From assembly GCF_050749815.1 (NCBI RefSeq), contig NZ_CP192735.1:3906001-3970000 (forward strand): DNA of 64,000 bases, in the 5' to 3' direction. The notes under the pieces are model-generated. The model saw nothing but the letters and a program-made list of their open reading frames with translations, did not search any database and was not told the DNA's origin. Positions 1 to 9,222 of the stretch are shown here, one piece after another. The DNA is from Dyella_A sp050749815. GTDB taxonomy: Bacteria > Pseudomonadota > Gammaproteobacteria > Xanthomonadales > Rhodanobacteraceae. The position numbers and the translations under genes were made by a program. The stretch's first letter is position 1, and every line of letters begins with the position of its first letter.

Positions 1-1104
1 GCCGCCGGTGGAGATGTAGGACACGTCCTTTTCGATGCCGTACTTGTCCACCGCGGCCAGCGTGTCGCCGCCGCCGGCGATGGAGAACGCGCTCGATGCG
101 GCGATGGCGCGCGCCAGCGTCTCGGTGCCTTTGCCGAAGGCGTCGAATTCGAACACGCCCACCGGGCCATTCCACACCACGGTGCCGGCCTTGGCGATCA
201 GCTCGGCGTAGCGCCTGGCCGTCTCCGGGCCGATATCCAGGATCATCTCGCCGTCCTTCACCTGGTCCACCGACTTCACCGTGGCAGGCGCCTGGGCGGA
301 GAACTCCGGCGCCACCACCACGTCCACCGGCATCGGCACCTCGGCGCCGCGGCGCTTGGCGTCGGCGATCACCTTTTTCGCCGCGTCGAGCAGATCGCGC
401 TCGTACAGCGAGTTGCCCACGTGGTGGCCGGCCGCCGCGATGAAGGTATTGGCGATGCCGCCACCCACGATGAGCTGGTCGACCTTGCCGATCAGGTTCT
501 CCAGCAGGGTCAGCTTGGTGGAGACCTTGGAGCCGGCGACGATCGCCAGCAGCGGCTTGGCCGGGTGCTCCAGCGCCTTGCCCAGCGCATCCAGCTCGGC
601 GGCCAGCAGCGGGCCGGCGGCGGCAACCTTGGCGAAGCGGATCACGCCGTGCGTGGAGGCCTGGGCGCGGTGCGCGGTACCGAAGGCGTCCATGACGAAG
701 ATGTCGCACAGCGCCGCGTATTGCTTCGACAGCGCCTCGTCGTCCTTGCCCTCGCCGACGTTCATGCGGCAGTTTTCCAGCACCACCACTTCGCCATCGG
801 CGACCTCGACGCCGCCCAGATAGTCGCGCACCAGCCGCACCGGCGTGCCGAGCTTGTCGCCCAGCCAGGCGGTTACCGGAGCGAGCGAGGAATCCTCGTC
901 GAACTGGCCTTCCTTCGGACGCCCCAGGTGCGAGAGCACCATGACCTGGGCACCGGCGTCGCGGGCGGCGCGGATGGTGGGCAGCGAGGCGTCCAGGCGC
1001 TGGGTGGAGGTAATGCGGCCGTTCTCGATCGGCACGTTCAGGTCTTCGCGGATCAGCACGCGCTTGCCGCGCAGATCGAGGTCGCTCATGCGGAGAAAGG
1101 ACAC
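1..1104 (-). CDS. pgk: Phosphoglycerate kinase (C-terminus cut by window edge)
   Basis: Phosphoglycerate kinase converts 1,3-bisphosphoglycerate and ADP to 3-phosphoglycerate and ATP in the cytoplasm (glycolysis). The minus strand reads MSFLRMSDLDLRGKRVLIR, then the substrate site DLNVP, SHLGRPKEG, ENCRMNVGE, VAGSKVSTK and the C-terminal nucleotide loop IAGGGDTLAAV. The gene runs off the left edge: 368 codons are present of roughly 390, so only about two dozen C-terminal codons are missing. I chose the GTG at 1104 because AGGAGT lies six bases upstream and the extra residues resemble xanthomonad Pgk; ATG at 1089 is the alternative. It is divergent from maiA. Confidence 0.96.
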   Translation of the reverse strand, partial: MSFLRMSDLDLRGKRVLIREDLNVPIENGRITSTQRLDASLPTIRAARDAGAQVMVLSHLGRPKEGQFDEDSSLAPVTAWLGDKLGTPVRLVRDYLGGVEVADGEVVVLENCRMNVGEGKDDEALSKQYAALCDIFVMDAFGTAHRAQASTHGVIRFAKVAAAGPLLAAELDALGKALEHPAKPLLAIVAGSKVSTKLTLLENLIGKVDQLIVGGGIANTFIAAAGHHVGNSLYERDLLDAAKKVIADAKRRGAEVPMPVDVVVAPEFSAQAPATVKSVDQVKDGEMILDIGPETARRYAELIAKAGTVVWNGPVGVFEFDAFGKGTETLARAIAASSAFSIAGGGDTLAAVDKYGIEKDVSYISTGG

Positions 1105-1267
1105 GGCAGGACTCCTGGTGGGATCGTAGGTGGCGCAGGCAACGGCGCGATCGTGCAACGGTTCATTGCACCACAGCCGCGCATTGTCGCGGCCGCCCTG
1201 CGGCGATGCAAACCGGTCGCAGGTATGCTTGCGGCCCATTCCCCGACCGGTCGCGGAGGACGCACGC

Positions 1268-1933
1268 ATGGTTTCGGATCTCGCTCTGTATGGCTACTGG
1301 CGCTCCACAGCGGCCTATCGCGTGCGCATCGCGCTCGAGCTCAAGGGGCTCGGCTGGGACAATCGTCCGGTCCACCTCGTGCGTGACGGCGGCGAACAGC
1401 ACGGTGCGGCCTATCGCGCCCTCAATCCCCAGGGAGTCGTGCCGGCGCTGCTGGACGGTGGGCGGGTGTTCACGCAGTCGCTGGCGATCGTCGAGTACCT
1501 GGACGAGATCTATCCGGAGCCGCCACTGTTGCCGGTCGATCCGCGCGGTCGAGCGCGTGTGCGGGCGCTGGCGCAGACCATCGCCTGCGATATCCACCCG
1601 CTGGGCAATCTGCGCGTGCTGCAGCAGCTCGAGACCCAGTTCGGCGCCACCGAGGCGCAGCGCGCCGACTGGACGCGGCACTGGATGGGCCTGGGTTTCG
1701 CGGCGATCGAGGCGCTGCTGGCCGACAACGTGGCCACCGGCGCGTTCTGCCACGGCGACACGCCGGGGCTGGCGGATATCTGCCTGGTGCCACAGATCTA
1801 CAACGCGCTGCGCTGGAAGCTGCCGCTGGACGCCTATCCCACCGTGCAGCGTATCCATGTCGCCTGCGCCGAGCTGGAGGCGTTTCGCACCGCGGTGCCC
1901 GAACTACAGCCGGACGCCCCCGTGACGCCGTGA
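1268..1933 (+). CDS. maiA: Maleylacetoacetate isomerase (zeta-class glutathione S-transferase)
   Basis: Glutathione-dependent isomerisation of maleylacetoacetate to fumarylacetoacetate in tyrosine/homogentisate breakdown, cytoplasmic. The thioredoxin-like N-terminal half carries YWRSTAAYRVRIALELKGL (about residues 8-26, the glutathione site), NPQGVVPAL and QSLAIVEYLDE; the helical C-terminal half carries DIHPLGNLRVLQQ and TPGLADICLVPQIYNA. At 221 aa it has the usual length. The Cys of the eukaryotic SSC active-site motif is Ala here, which I recall as common in proteobacterial homologues. The ATG at 1268 has GGAGGA just upstream. The other homogentisate-pathway genes are not in the window, so substrate assignment rests on family similarity. 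Confidence 0.88.
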   Translation: MVSDLALYGYWRSTAAYRVRIALELKGLGWDNRPVHLVRDGGEQHGAAYRALNPQGVVPALLDGGRVFTQSLAIVEYLDEIYPEPPLLPVDPRGRARVRALAQTIACDIHPLGNLRVLQQLETQFGATEAQRADWTRHWMGLGFAAIEALLADNVATGAFCHGDTPGLADICLVPQIYNALRWKLPLDAYPTVQRIHVACAELEAFRTAVPELQPDAPVTP

Positions 1934-1945
1934 GTGGCCGTCTGA

Positions 1946-2024
1946 AAAGTCGGCACTGAAGTGCTTCCCCTGCGAAGCCGCCGAATCAGCGGCCCGTTGT
2001 AGGAGCGACTTCAGTCGCGATGCT
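1946..2024. repeat. REP-like palindrome between convergent maiA and pilU
   Basis: The stretch 1999-2024 reads GTAGGAGCGACTTCAGTCGC followed by GATGCT: a GTAG-headed repetitive extragenic palindrome with an internal GCGACT/AGTCGC stem. A degenerate inverted partner containing GGCACTGAAGTGCTTCCCC lies about 50 bases upstream, so this may be a decayed REP pair. It sits after both stop codons of convergent genes, the usual position. GTAG-headed REPs are known to be mobilised by RAYT transposases, none of which is in the window. Confidence 0.65.
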
Positions 2025-2081
2025 TTTCCAAGCGGCCCAGGGACCTCACGAGACGCGCTCCCGCCATGAGGCGGGCAGGGA

Positions 2082-3200
2082 TCAGAAGCCCAAACCGTAC
2101 GGATCGTTGCCGGCCAGCTCGTTGTCCGCACTGGCGCCGCCGCCTTCGGACAGGCGCACCTTCAGCGCCAGTCCGTCGCGCGAGTCGGCCTTGGCCAGGG
2201 CCTCTTCCAGCTCGATACGCCCCTCGCGGTAGAGCTTGTACAGCGACTGGTCGAACGTGCGCATGCCTTCCTGCAGGCTGCGATCCATCGCTTCCTTCAC
2301 CTCGTGGATCTGGCCGCGGCGGATCATGTCGCGGATCAGCGGCGTGTTCAGCAGCACCTCGGTTGCCGGCAGGCGGCGGCCGTCCTTGCCGATCACCAGG
2401 CGCTGACTGATCACCGCCCGCAGGTTCAGCGCCAGGTTCATCAGCACGTTCTTGTGTGCCGACTCGGGGAAGAAGTTGAGGATGCGCTCCAGCGTCTGGT
2501 CGGCGTTGTTGGAGTGCAGGGTGGCCAGGCAGAGGTGACCGGTTTCGGAGAAGGCGATCGCCGCCTCCATCGTGTCGGTGTCGCGGATCTCGCCGATCAT
2601 GATCACGTCCGGCGCCTCACGCATCGCGTTCTTCAGCGCCTCGTGGTAGCTGTGCGTATCCAGCCCCACCTCGCGCTGGTTCACGATCGACTTCTTGTGC
2701 CGGTGCAGGAACTCGATCGGATCCTCGATGGTGAGGATGTGGCCGGGCGAGTTGCTGTTGCGGTGATCGATCATCGCCGCCAGCGTGGTGGACTTGCCCG
2801 AACCGGTCGCGCCGACCACCAGGATCAGCCCGCGCTGCTCCATGATCAGGTCGCGGAAGATGCTCGGCAGCTGCAACTGCTCGACGCTGGGGATGTCGCT
2901 CTTGATCGCGCGGATCACCATGCCCACTTCGCCGCGCTGCTTGAACACGTTAATGCGGAAACGCCCGGCCTCCTTCACCGCCAGCGCCATGTTCAGCTCG
3001 AGGTCGCGCTCGAACTGCGGCACCTGGCCCTCGTCCATGAGTGAATAGGCGATCTTCTTGACCATGCCACCGGGCAGGCCAGTGTTGCCGAGCGGATAGA
3101 GCTTGCCCTCGACCTTGATGTTCACCGGGGCACCGGTCGTCAGGAACATGTCCGACGCGCCCTTGTCCACCATCAGCTTGAGGAAGTAACCGATATCCAC
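2082..3200 (-). CDS. pilU: Type IV pilus retraction ATPase PilU
   Basis: Hexameric PilT-family ATPase at the cytoplasmic base of the type IVa pilus, assisting retraction for twitching and DNA uptake. Features in order: N-terminal PAS-like domain beginning DIGYFLKLMVDKGASDMFLT, Walker A VGATGSGKSTTLAAMI (about residue 130), Asp box TIEDPIEFLH, Walker B APDVIMIGEIRD, His box GHLCLATLHSNNADQTLERI, and the PilU-type tail. I place the start at the GTG (3200), giving 372 aa, because AGGGGA lies six bases upstream and PilU proteins begin MDIGYFLKLM; an ATG at 3254 would add 18 atypical residues. No pilT neighbour is seen. The divergent lipoprotein gene begins about 80 bp away. Confidence 0.93.
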   Translation of the reverse strand: MDIGYFLKLMVDKGASDMFLTTGAPVNIKVEGKLYPLGNTGLPGGMVKKIAYSLMDEGQVPQFERDLELNMALAVKEAGRFRINVFKQRGEVGMVIRAIKSDIPSVEQLQLPSIFRDLIMEQRGLILVVGATGSGKSTTLAAMIDHRNSNSPGHILTIEDPIEFLHRHKKSIVNQREVGLDTHSYHEALKNAMREAPDVIMIGEIRDTDTMEAAIAFSETGHLCLATLHSNNADQTLERILNFFPESAHKNVLMNLALNLRAVISQRLVIGKDGRRLPATEVLLNTPLIRDMIRRGQIHEVKEAMDRSLQEGMRTFDQSLYKLYREGRIELEEALAKADSRDGLALKVRLSEGGGASADNELAGNDPYGLGF

Positions 3201-3283
3201 CTGAAGTCCCCTGAATTCAACTACATTGCATTGGGCGATTATGCCCACCGACAATACGCCGCAACACTACGAGGTACTGAGTG

Positions 3284-3865
3284 ATGGTGCACAGCTTTTC
3301 CCGGCCTGCTGCACGCCCCGGAAGTATCGGCAGGAGCATGCAGGGCTTGACCCTGTGCGCCCTGCTGGCACTCGGTGGCTGTGCCAGCGTTCCTCCGCCC
3401 GATGGCGCCATGACCATGGCCCAGATCCAGCTGCAGGCCGCCCGCGAGGCCGACGCGGCCGATTATGCGCCGGTGGACCTGGGTTTTGCCCAGAACAAGT
3501 TCCAGCAGGCACAGGCGGCCATGGCCGGCCGCAAGTACGCCGATGCGGCCAACCTCGCCGACGAGGCCCGGGCGGATGCCGAGCTCGCGCTGGCCAAGGC
3601 GCGCCTGGGTACGGCGCGCGCCAAGATCCAGGCCAAGGTGGACGAGAACGCCCGCCTGCGTGAGCGGATGGAGCAGGCGCATCCGGAGCTTTCAGGACAG
3701 GCGCCGTCGATGCCGTCCGCGCTGCCGCCCGCGGCACCCACCGGCGACATGCCGGCGCCGTCCTCGTCGGTGCTCAACGCACCGCTGCCTGCCGCCGATG
3801 GGTTCCAGACCATGCCCCAGAACGGCACTCCTCCCGCCGCCGCCCAGCAGGGAGACCAGCCATGA
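3284..3865 (+). CDS. DUF4398-type lipoprotein
   Basis: Predicted outer-membrane or periplasm-facing lipoprotein: a basic N-terminus (HSFSRPAARPGSIGRSM), a hydrophobic stretch TLCALLALGG and a lipobox LGGC/AS with Cys about 33 residues in. The body has alanine-rich amphipathic helices (AQIQLQAAREADAADYAPVD, FAQNKFQQAQAAMAGRKYAD) typical of DUF4398, followed by a Pro/Ala-rich tail. Function is unknown; in related bacteria such proteins are often paired with OmpA-like peptidoglycan-binding proteins (family knowledge). Start ATG 3284 follows GAGG; a GTG at 3281 is equally usable. It overlaps the next gene by four bases (ATGA), so the two are translationally coupled. Confidence 0.75.
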   Translation: MVHSFSRPAARPGSIGRSMQGLTLCALLALGGCASVPPPDGAMTMAQIQLQAAREADAADYAPVDLGFAQNKFQQAQAAMAGRKYADAANLADEARADAELALAKARLGTARAKIQAKVDENARLRERMEQAHPELSGQAPSMPSALPPAAPTGDMPAPSSSVLNAPLPAADGFQTMPQNGTPPAAAQQGDQP

Positions 3866-4500
3866 AGCGTTTGACGATCCTGTTGGCAGGTGCGGTGCTT
3901 GCCCTGGGCAGCAGCATGGGCCGAGCGGCGAACGACGACATCGACGTGAGCCGGCTTAGCGGTAGCCTGGATCAGCTGGCCAACGATCCCGTGCTGGGGC
4001 ATTACGCCCAAGCCGAGCAGGCGCGTGCGCGCGACGCGCTGGCCCAGCTTACCCAGGCGAGCTCCCGGGAGCGGCCACACGCCTTGTATCTGGCCGAGCG
4101 CCGGGTCGATCTGGCCCGTGCGGCAGCGCAGTTGCAGGACGCGCAGGCCAAGCTGGCGCAGCTCGACCGCGAGCACGACCAGATCATGCTCGAATCGGCC
4201 CGTCGCGATGCCGAGGCGGCCAGGCTGGAGCTGGAGCGGCAGCGCCTGCAGTACCAACTGGCGCAGGAGGAAGCGGCGCGCCTGCAGCAGCAGGGCATGG
4301 AGGCCACCCAGGCCGCCGAGCAGGCCAAGGCCGAGGCCGAGCGCGCGCGCAAGCTGGCGGCTGCGCAAAGCCGCGTGGCCAACGCAGCCAAGCGCGAGGC
4401 GGCGCTGGCGGCTCAGGCGGCGCGCGCTTTGCGCTCGCAGATGCAGGACGGGGACACGCCACCGCCGGCCACCAAGCCGCGGAAGAAGGGCAAACCCTGA
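3862..4500 (+). CDS. DUF4398-like periplasmic coiled-coil protein
   Basis: A 212-aa exported protein: signal peptide MKRLTILLAGAVLALGSSMG with cleavage probably after GRAA, a short DUF4398-like segment (residues about 30-100), then a long uninterrupted Glu/Ala/Arg-rich coiled coil (about 95-190) ending in a basic PATKPRKKGKP tail. Relatives I recall continue into an OmpA-type peptidoglycan-binding domain; here the protein stops, so peptidoglycan anchoring would have to come from a partner or from the basic tail. Its start codon overlaps the stop of the upstream lipoprotein, arguing for a two-gene envelope unit. Molecular role unknown. Confidence 0.72.
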   Translation: MKRLTILLAGAVLALGSSMGRAANDDIDVSRLSGSLDQLANDPVLGHYAQAEQARARDALAQLTQASSRERPHALYLAERRVDLARAAAQLQDAQAKLAQLDREHDQIMLESARRDAEAARLELERQRLQYQLAQEEAARLQQQGMEATQAAEQAKAEAERARKLAAAQSRVANAAKREAALAAQAARALRSQMQDGDTPPPATKPRKKGKP

Positions 4501-4644
4501 GCCGGACGCGCGCCAGCACGGCAGCTGGCGCGCAAGCGGGCGGTATCGGGCAACAAGCTGTTTTGACAGGCTTTTGTGCCACGTGTTCATTGCATCAGGC
4601 ATGCCAGCTATCGCCCTTGCGGGGCCCGGCTGGCCGGAGTAGCG

Positions 4645-4766
4645 TCGGTCATCCACGCGGCACCAGCGCCGCGTGGATCACTGACCTGACGCATGCGCTC
4701 ATTCCTTCGAATTCCAGTCATCTCCGCGCCGATTGCCATCGGCGTGGGGATGACGCGCATGCGTCA
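4645..4766. ncRNA. Candidate structured RNA / nested inverted repeats upstream of the YdcH gene
   Basis: The gap 4501-4820 holds no convincing gene but is full of perfect stems. (1) 4651-4661 pairs with 4668-4678 (ATCCACGCGGC / GCCGCGTGGAT), with partial extension outward. (2) 4687-4698 (TGACGCATGCGC) pairs perfectly with 4755-4766. (3) Nested inside, 4717-4733 pairs with 4738-4754 over 17 positions around a UGCC loop; its only two departures from Watson-Crick become G-U pairs on the plus-strand RNA. Another 9-bp hairpin lies at 4508-4533. No T-run follows, so these are not ordinary terminators. A small RNA, a structured leader of the downstream gene or a non-autonomous mobile palindrome are all possible; strand and boundaries are inferred. 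Confidence 0.4.
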
Positions 4767-4820
4767 CACCGCCACGGGCGCACCGGTCACGCGCCCGCTT
4801 GCATTGCGAGGAGGTCGCTC

Positions 4821-5048
4821 ATGTTCGAAAACCAGCAGCGTGATGATGTCGAGGCATTGCTGAAGGCCGATGCGGAGTTCCGCCGCCTTTACCAGCGTCA
4901 CCGGGAACTCGACAGCAAAGTGCACGACGCCGATATCGGCGTGCTCCCGATCCCCGAGGCCAAGCTCTCGGTCATGAAACGCGAGAAGCTTTACGCCAAG
5001 GATCGACTGCAGCGCATCTGGGACGCACGTATGCAGCGACGACACTGA
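4821..5048 (+). CDS. YdcH/DUF465 family small protein
   Basis: A 75-aa protein starting MFENQQRDDVEALLKADAEF, predicted to be a helical hairpin: helix one carries FRRLYQRHRELDSKVHDAD, a short turn with LPIPEAKLSVMK, and helix two KREKLYAKDRLQRIWDARM. This is the DUF465 pattern (YdcH of E. coli), a cytoplasmic family without an assigned biochemical role. Start ATG 4821 has GAGGAGG ten bases upstream; in-frame codons before it are not protein-like. It stands alone, preceded by a highly structured intergenic region and followed by a strong terminator. Confidence 0.8.
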   Translation: MFENQQRDDVEALLKADAEFRRLYQRHRELDSKVHDADIGVLPIPEAKLSVMKREKLYAKDRLQRIWDARMQRRH

Positions 5049-5069
5049 TTCACCCTGGTTCGACATGCG

Positions 5070-5104
5070 CGGCCCGGCTTTCCTGAAGAAAGCCGGGCCG
5101 TTTC
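5070..5104 (+). terminator. Rho-independent terminator after the YdcH gene
   Basis: A perfect 13-bp stem, CGGCCCGGCTTTC (5070-5082) and its complement (5088-5100), around a CTGAA loop, followed by TTTCCGTTT. Confidence 0.85.
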
Positions 5105-5206
5105 CGTTTGAGCTGTCTCAATCCGGGTGGTGGAAGTGCTCGGTTATCATGGCCGCTCTGCAGCGTCGGCTCGCTTGCCGCCCACTTCCCGCCAAACGGA
5201 GTTTTC

Positions 5207-6577
<1,371 letters not shown>

Positions 6578-6708
6578 GCGCGACGGCCTGCCGCCGGTCC
6601 GAAACAGGCCACGGCCGCGCCATGAAAGGGCGTTGGAATGATCGGTTGCCAGCATGCCGCGGCATTGCGGGTGTTGGCGCCCAGTCTCTCTAAGAAGGAC
6701 ACCAGAAC

Positions 6709-8538
6709 ATGTGTGGAATCGTTGCAGCCGCGGCCCAGCGTGACGTGGCTCCCTTGCTGATCGCCGGCCTGAAGGCGCTGGAATACCGTGGCTACGATTC
6801 GGCCGGTCTGGCCGTCCTTGACGGTGGCGCGATCCAGCGCGTGCGCGCCAAGGGCAAGGTGCGCGAGATGGAGGCGCTCTATCTCGCCGATCCGCTCCCT
6901 GGTGGCACCGGCATCGCGCATACCCGCTGGGCCACGCACGGCGTGCCCAGTGAGGCGAATGCTCATCCGCACATCGCCGGCCGCGTGGCGCTGGTGCACA
7001 ACGGCATTATCGAGAACTACGCCGGTCTGCGTTCCGCGCTGCAGGCAGCAGGCCATGTCTTTACTTCCGAAACCGATACCGAAGTTATCGCCGCACTCAT
7101 CGAGTCGCGGCTTGAGCAGGGCGGAACCCTGCGCGAGGCCGTGCTTGCCGTGGTGCGCGAGCTGGAAGGTGCCTATGCCATCGCGGTAATCAGCCGCGAC
7201 GAGCCCGGCCACGTCGTGGGTGCGCGCCGCGGCGCGCCGCTGCTGGTGGGCGTCGGCATCGGCGAGAACTTCCTGGGCTCCGATGCGCAGGCGCTGATCC
7301 AGGTCACCAACCGGATGATCTACCTGGAGGAAGACGACGTGGTGGAGATCACGCGCGACAGCGTGCAGATCTTCGATATCGCCGGTGAGTCGGTGGACCG
7401 TGCGGTGCATGAGAGTGAGCTGTCCAGCGACGCGGTGGAGCGTGGCGAGTATCGCCATTACATGCAGAAGGAGATCTTCGAGCAGCCACGCGCCGTGGCG
7501 GACACGCTGGAGTCGCGCCTGGGTCCGCACGGTGTGCTGCCGAACATCTTCGGCGTGGGCGGCGACGAGCTGCTGGCGAACGTGCAGGGCATCCACATCG
7601 TGGCCTGCGGCACCAGCTATCACGCAGGCCTGGTGGCGCGTTACTGGATCGAGGAATTCGCCCGCCTGCCGGTGAGCGTCGAGGTAGCCAGCGAATATCG
7701 CTATCGCGACGTGGTAGTGCCGGCTAACACGCTGTTCGTCGCAATTTCTCAGTCCGGCGAAACGGCCGACACGCTTGCGGCGATGCGCGAGGTGAAGCGC
7801 CGCGGCTACCTCGGTACGCTAGCCATCTGCAATGTGCCCGAATCGTCGGTGGTGCGCGAAGCCGACCTCAAGCTGATGACCCGGGCCGGTCCGGAAATCG
7901 GCGTGGCGTCGACCAAGGCGTTCACCACCCAGCTCACCGCGCTCGCGCTGCTTACGCTGCAACTGGCGCAGCATCGCGGCCTGGGCGAAGCCCGTCACGC
8001 CGATCTCTGCGCCCAGCTCACGCACCTGCCTCGCGCGATCGAAAGCGCGCTGGCGCTGGAGCCGCAGGTCATCGAGCTGGCCGGGCGCTTTATCCATCGT
8101 CAGCACGCACTGTTCCTCGGGCGCGGTGCGCAGTATCCGGTGGCGCTGGAAGGCTCGCTCAAACTCAAGGAAATCTCCTACATCCATGCCGAAGCCTATC
8201 CGGCGGGCGAGCTTAAGCACGGCCCGCTGGCGCTAGTGGATGAGGAAATGCCGGTGGTGGCCGTGGCCCCGAGCGGTCCGCTGCTCGACAAGCTCAAGTC
8301 CAACCTGCAGGAGGTGAAGGCGCGCGGCGGCGAGCTGATCGTGTTCGCCGCGGGCGATGCCGGCACGGAAGTTCACGAGGGCTCCGGCGTGACGCTGCAT
8401 GTGGACGCCGCCGGGGACTTCATCGCCCCCGCCGTGTTCACCATCCCGCTGCAGTTGCTCGCCTATCACGTGGCCGTCCTGCGCGGCACCGACGTCGACC
8501 AGCCGCGGAATCTCGCCAAGTCGGTGACGGTCGAATAA
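6709..8538 (+). CDS. glmS: Glutamine-fructose-6-phosphate aminotransferase (isomerising)
   Basis: Makes glucosamine-6-phosphate from fructose-6-phosphate and glutamine, the entry step to UDP-GlcNAc for peptidoglycan and LPS. The N-terminal Ntn glutaminase begins MCGIVAAAAQRDV with Cys2 as nucleophile after Met removal, followed by EYRGYDSAG and THGVPSEANAHPH; two SIS domains contain CGTSYHAGL, SQSGETADTLAAMRE and GVASTKAFTTQ; it ends in the usual LAKSVTVE. Length 609 aa is standard. AAGGA precedes the ATG. dedA follows after 13 bp and may be cotranscribed. No glmS ribozyme-like element was noticed upstream. Confidence 0.97.
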   Translation: MCGIVAAAAQRDVAPLLIAGLKALEYRGYDSAGLAVLDGGAIQRVRAKGKVREMEALYLADPLPGGTGIAHTRWATHGVPSEANAHPHIAGRVALVHNGIIENYAGLRSALQAAGHVFTSETDTEVIAALIESRLEQGGTLREAVLAVVRELEGAYAIAVISRDEPGHVVGARRGAPLLVGVGIGENFLGSDAQALIQVTNRMIYLEEDDVVEITRDSVQIFDIAGESVDRAVHESELSSDAVERGEYRHYMQKEIFEQPRAVADTLESRLGPHGVLPNIFGVGGDELLANVQGIHIVACGTSYHAGLVARYWIEEFARLPVSVEVASEYRYRDVVVPANTLFVAISQSGETADTLAAMREVKRRGYLGTLAICNVPESSVVREADLKLMTRAGPEIGVASTKAFTTQLTALALLTLQLAQHRGLGEARHADLCAQLTHLPRAIESALALEPQVIELAGRFIHRQHALFLGRGAQYPVALEGSLKLKEISYIHAEAYPAGELKHGPLALVDEEMPVVAVAPSGPLLDKLKSNLQEVKARGGELIVFAAGDAGTEVHEGSGVTLHVDAAGDFIAPAVFTIPLQLLAYHVAVLRGTDVDQPRNLAKSVTVE

Positions 8539-8551
8539 GTCGACCTGCTCC

Positions 8552-9172
8552 ATGATCGAGAAACTGATCGCCGCGATTGCCGGCTTCGTCATCGGGGTGA
8601 TCTCGCACCTCCAGTACGCCGGCATCGCGTTGCTTATGGCGATCGAGAGCGCGTGCGTGCCGTTGCCGTCGGAGATCATCATGCCCTTTTCGGGCTATCT
8701 GGTTTCCCGCAGCGAACTGGTGTTGTGGGAGGTCGCCGTCTCAGGCGCCGTGGGTTGTGTGCTCGGGTCCTGGCTGGCCTATGCGGTCGGTGCGTGGGGC
8801 GGCCGGCCGCTGGCCGAGCGCTACGGTCGTTACCTGCTGGTTTCGAAGCGCGATCTGGATCTGGCCGATCGCTGGTTCCAGCGCCACGGCGACATCACCA
8901 TCCTCCTCGGCCGACTGTTGCCTGTGGTACGCACGTTCATCGCGTTCCCCGCTGGCGTCGCGCGGATGCCGCTGTGGCGTTTCACCGCCTACACCTTTCT
9001 CGGCTCGCTGATCTGGTGCTGGGGGCTGGCCTGGATCGGGCTGAAACTCGGCGAACACTGGAATACGTTGGGTGTCTACTTCCACCGCTTCGATGCGCTG
9101 ATCGGCGTGCTGATCGCGGTGGGCCTCGTGTTCTACGTATGGCGGCACGTGCGACATCAGCGTCGCGGTTGA
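8552..9172 (+). CDS. DedA-family inner-membrane protein
   Basis: A 206-aa polytopic membrane protein of the DedA/VTT family, whose members act as polyprenyl-phosphate or phospholipid flippases (known for some members). Visible: hydrophobic N-terminal segment IAGFVIGVISHLQYAGIALL, the conserved ESACVPLPSEIIMPFSGYL acidic re-entrant loop (about 32-50), the GRLLPVVRTFIAFPAG motif with its two arginines (about 125-140), and two C-terminal transmembrane helices. Neighbours supply sugar nucleotides, so a role in recycling undecaprenyl phosphate is attractive but inferred. Confidence 0.88.
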   Translation: MIEKLIAAIAGFVIGVISHLQYAGIALLMAIESACVPLPSEIIMPFSGYLVSRSELVLWEVAVSGAVGCVLGSWLAYAVGAWGGRPLAERYGRYLLVSKRDLDLADRWFQRHGDITILLGRLLPVVRTFIAFPAGVARMPLWRFTAYTFLGSLIWCWGLAWIGLKLGEHWNTLGVYFHRFDALIGVLIAVGLVFYVWRHVRHQRRG

Positions 9173-9222
9173 GCCCTCCGCGGCAACCGCCAAGGGCAAA
9201 AAATCGAAGGAATCAAAGCCGC

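Noticed and set aside
6578..6708. glmS ribozyme
   Set aside because: Known from Gram-positives; only 131 bp here and no recognisable core.
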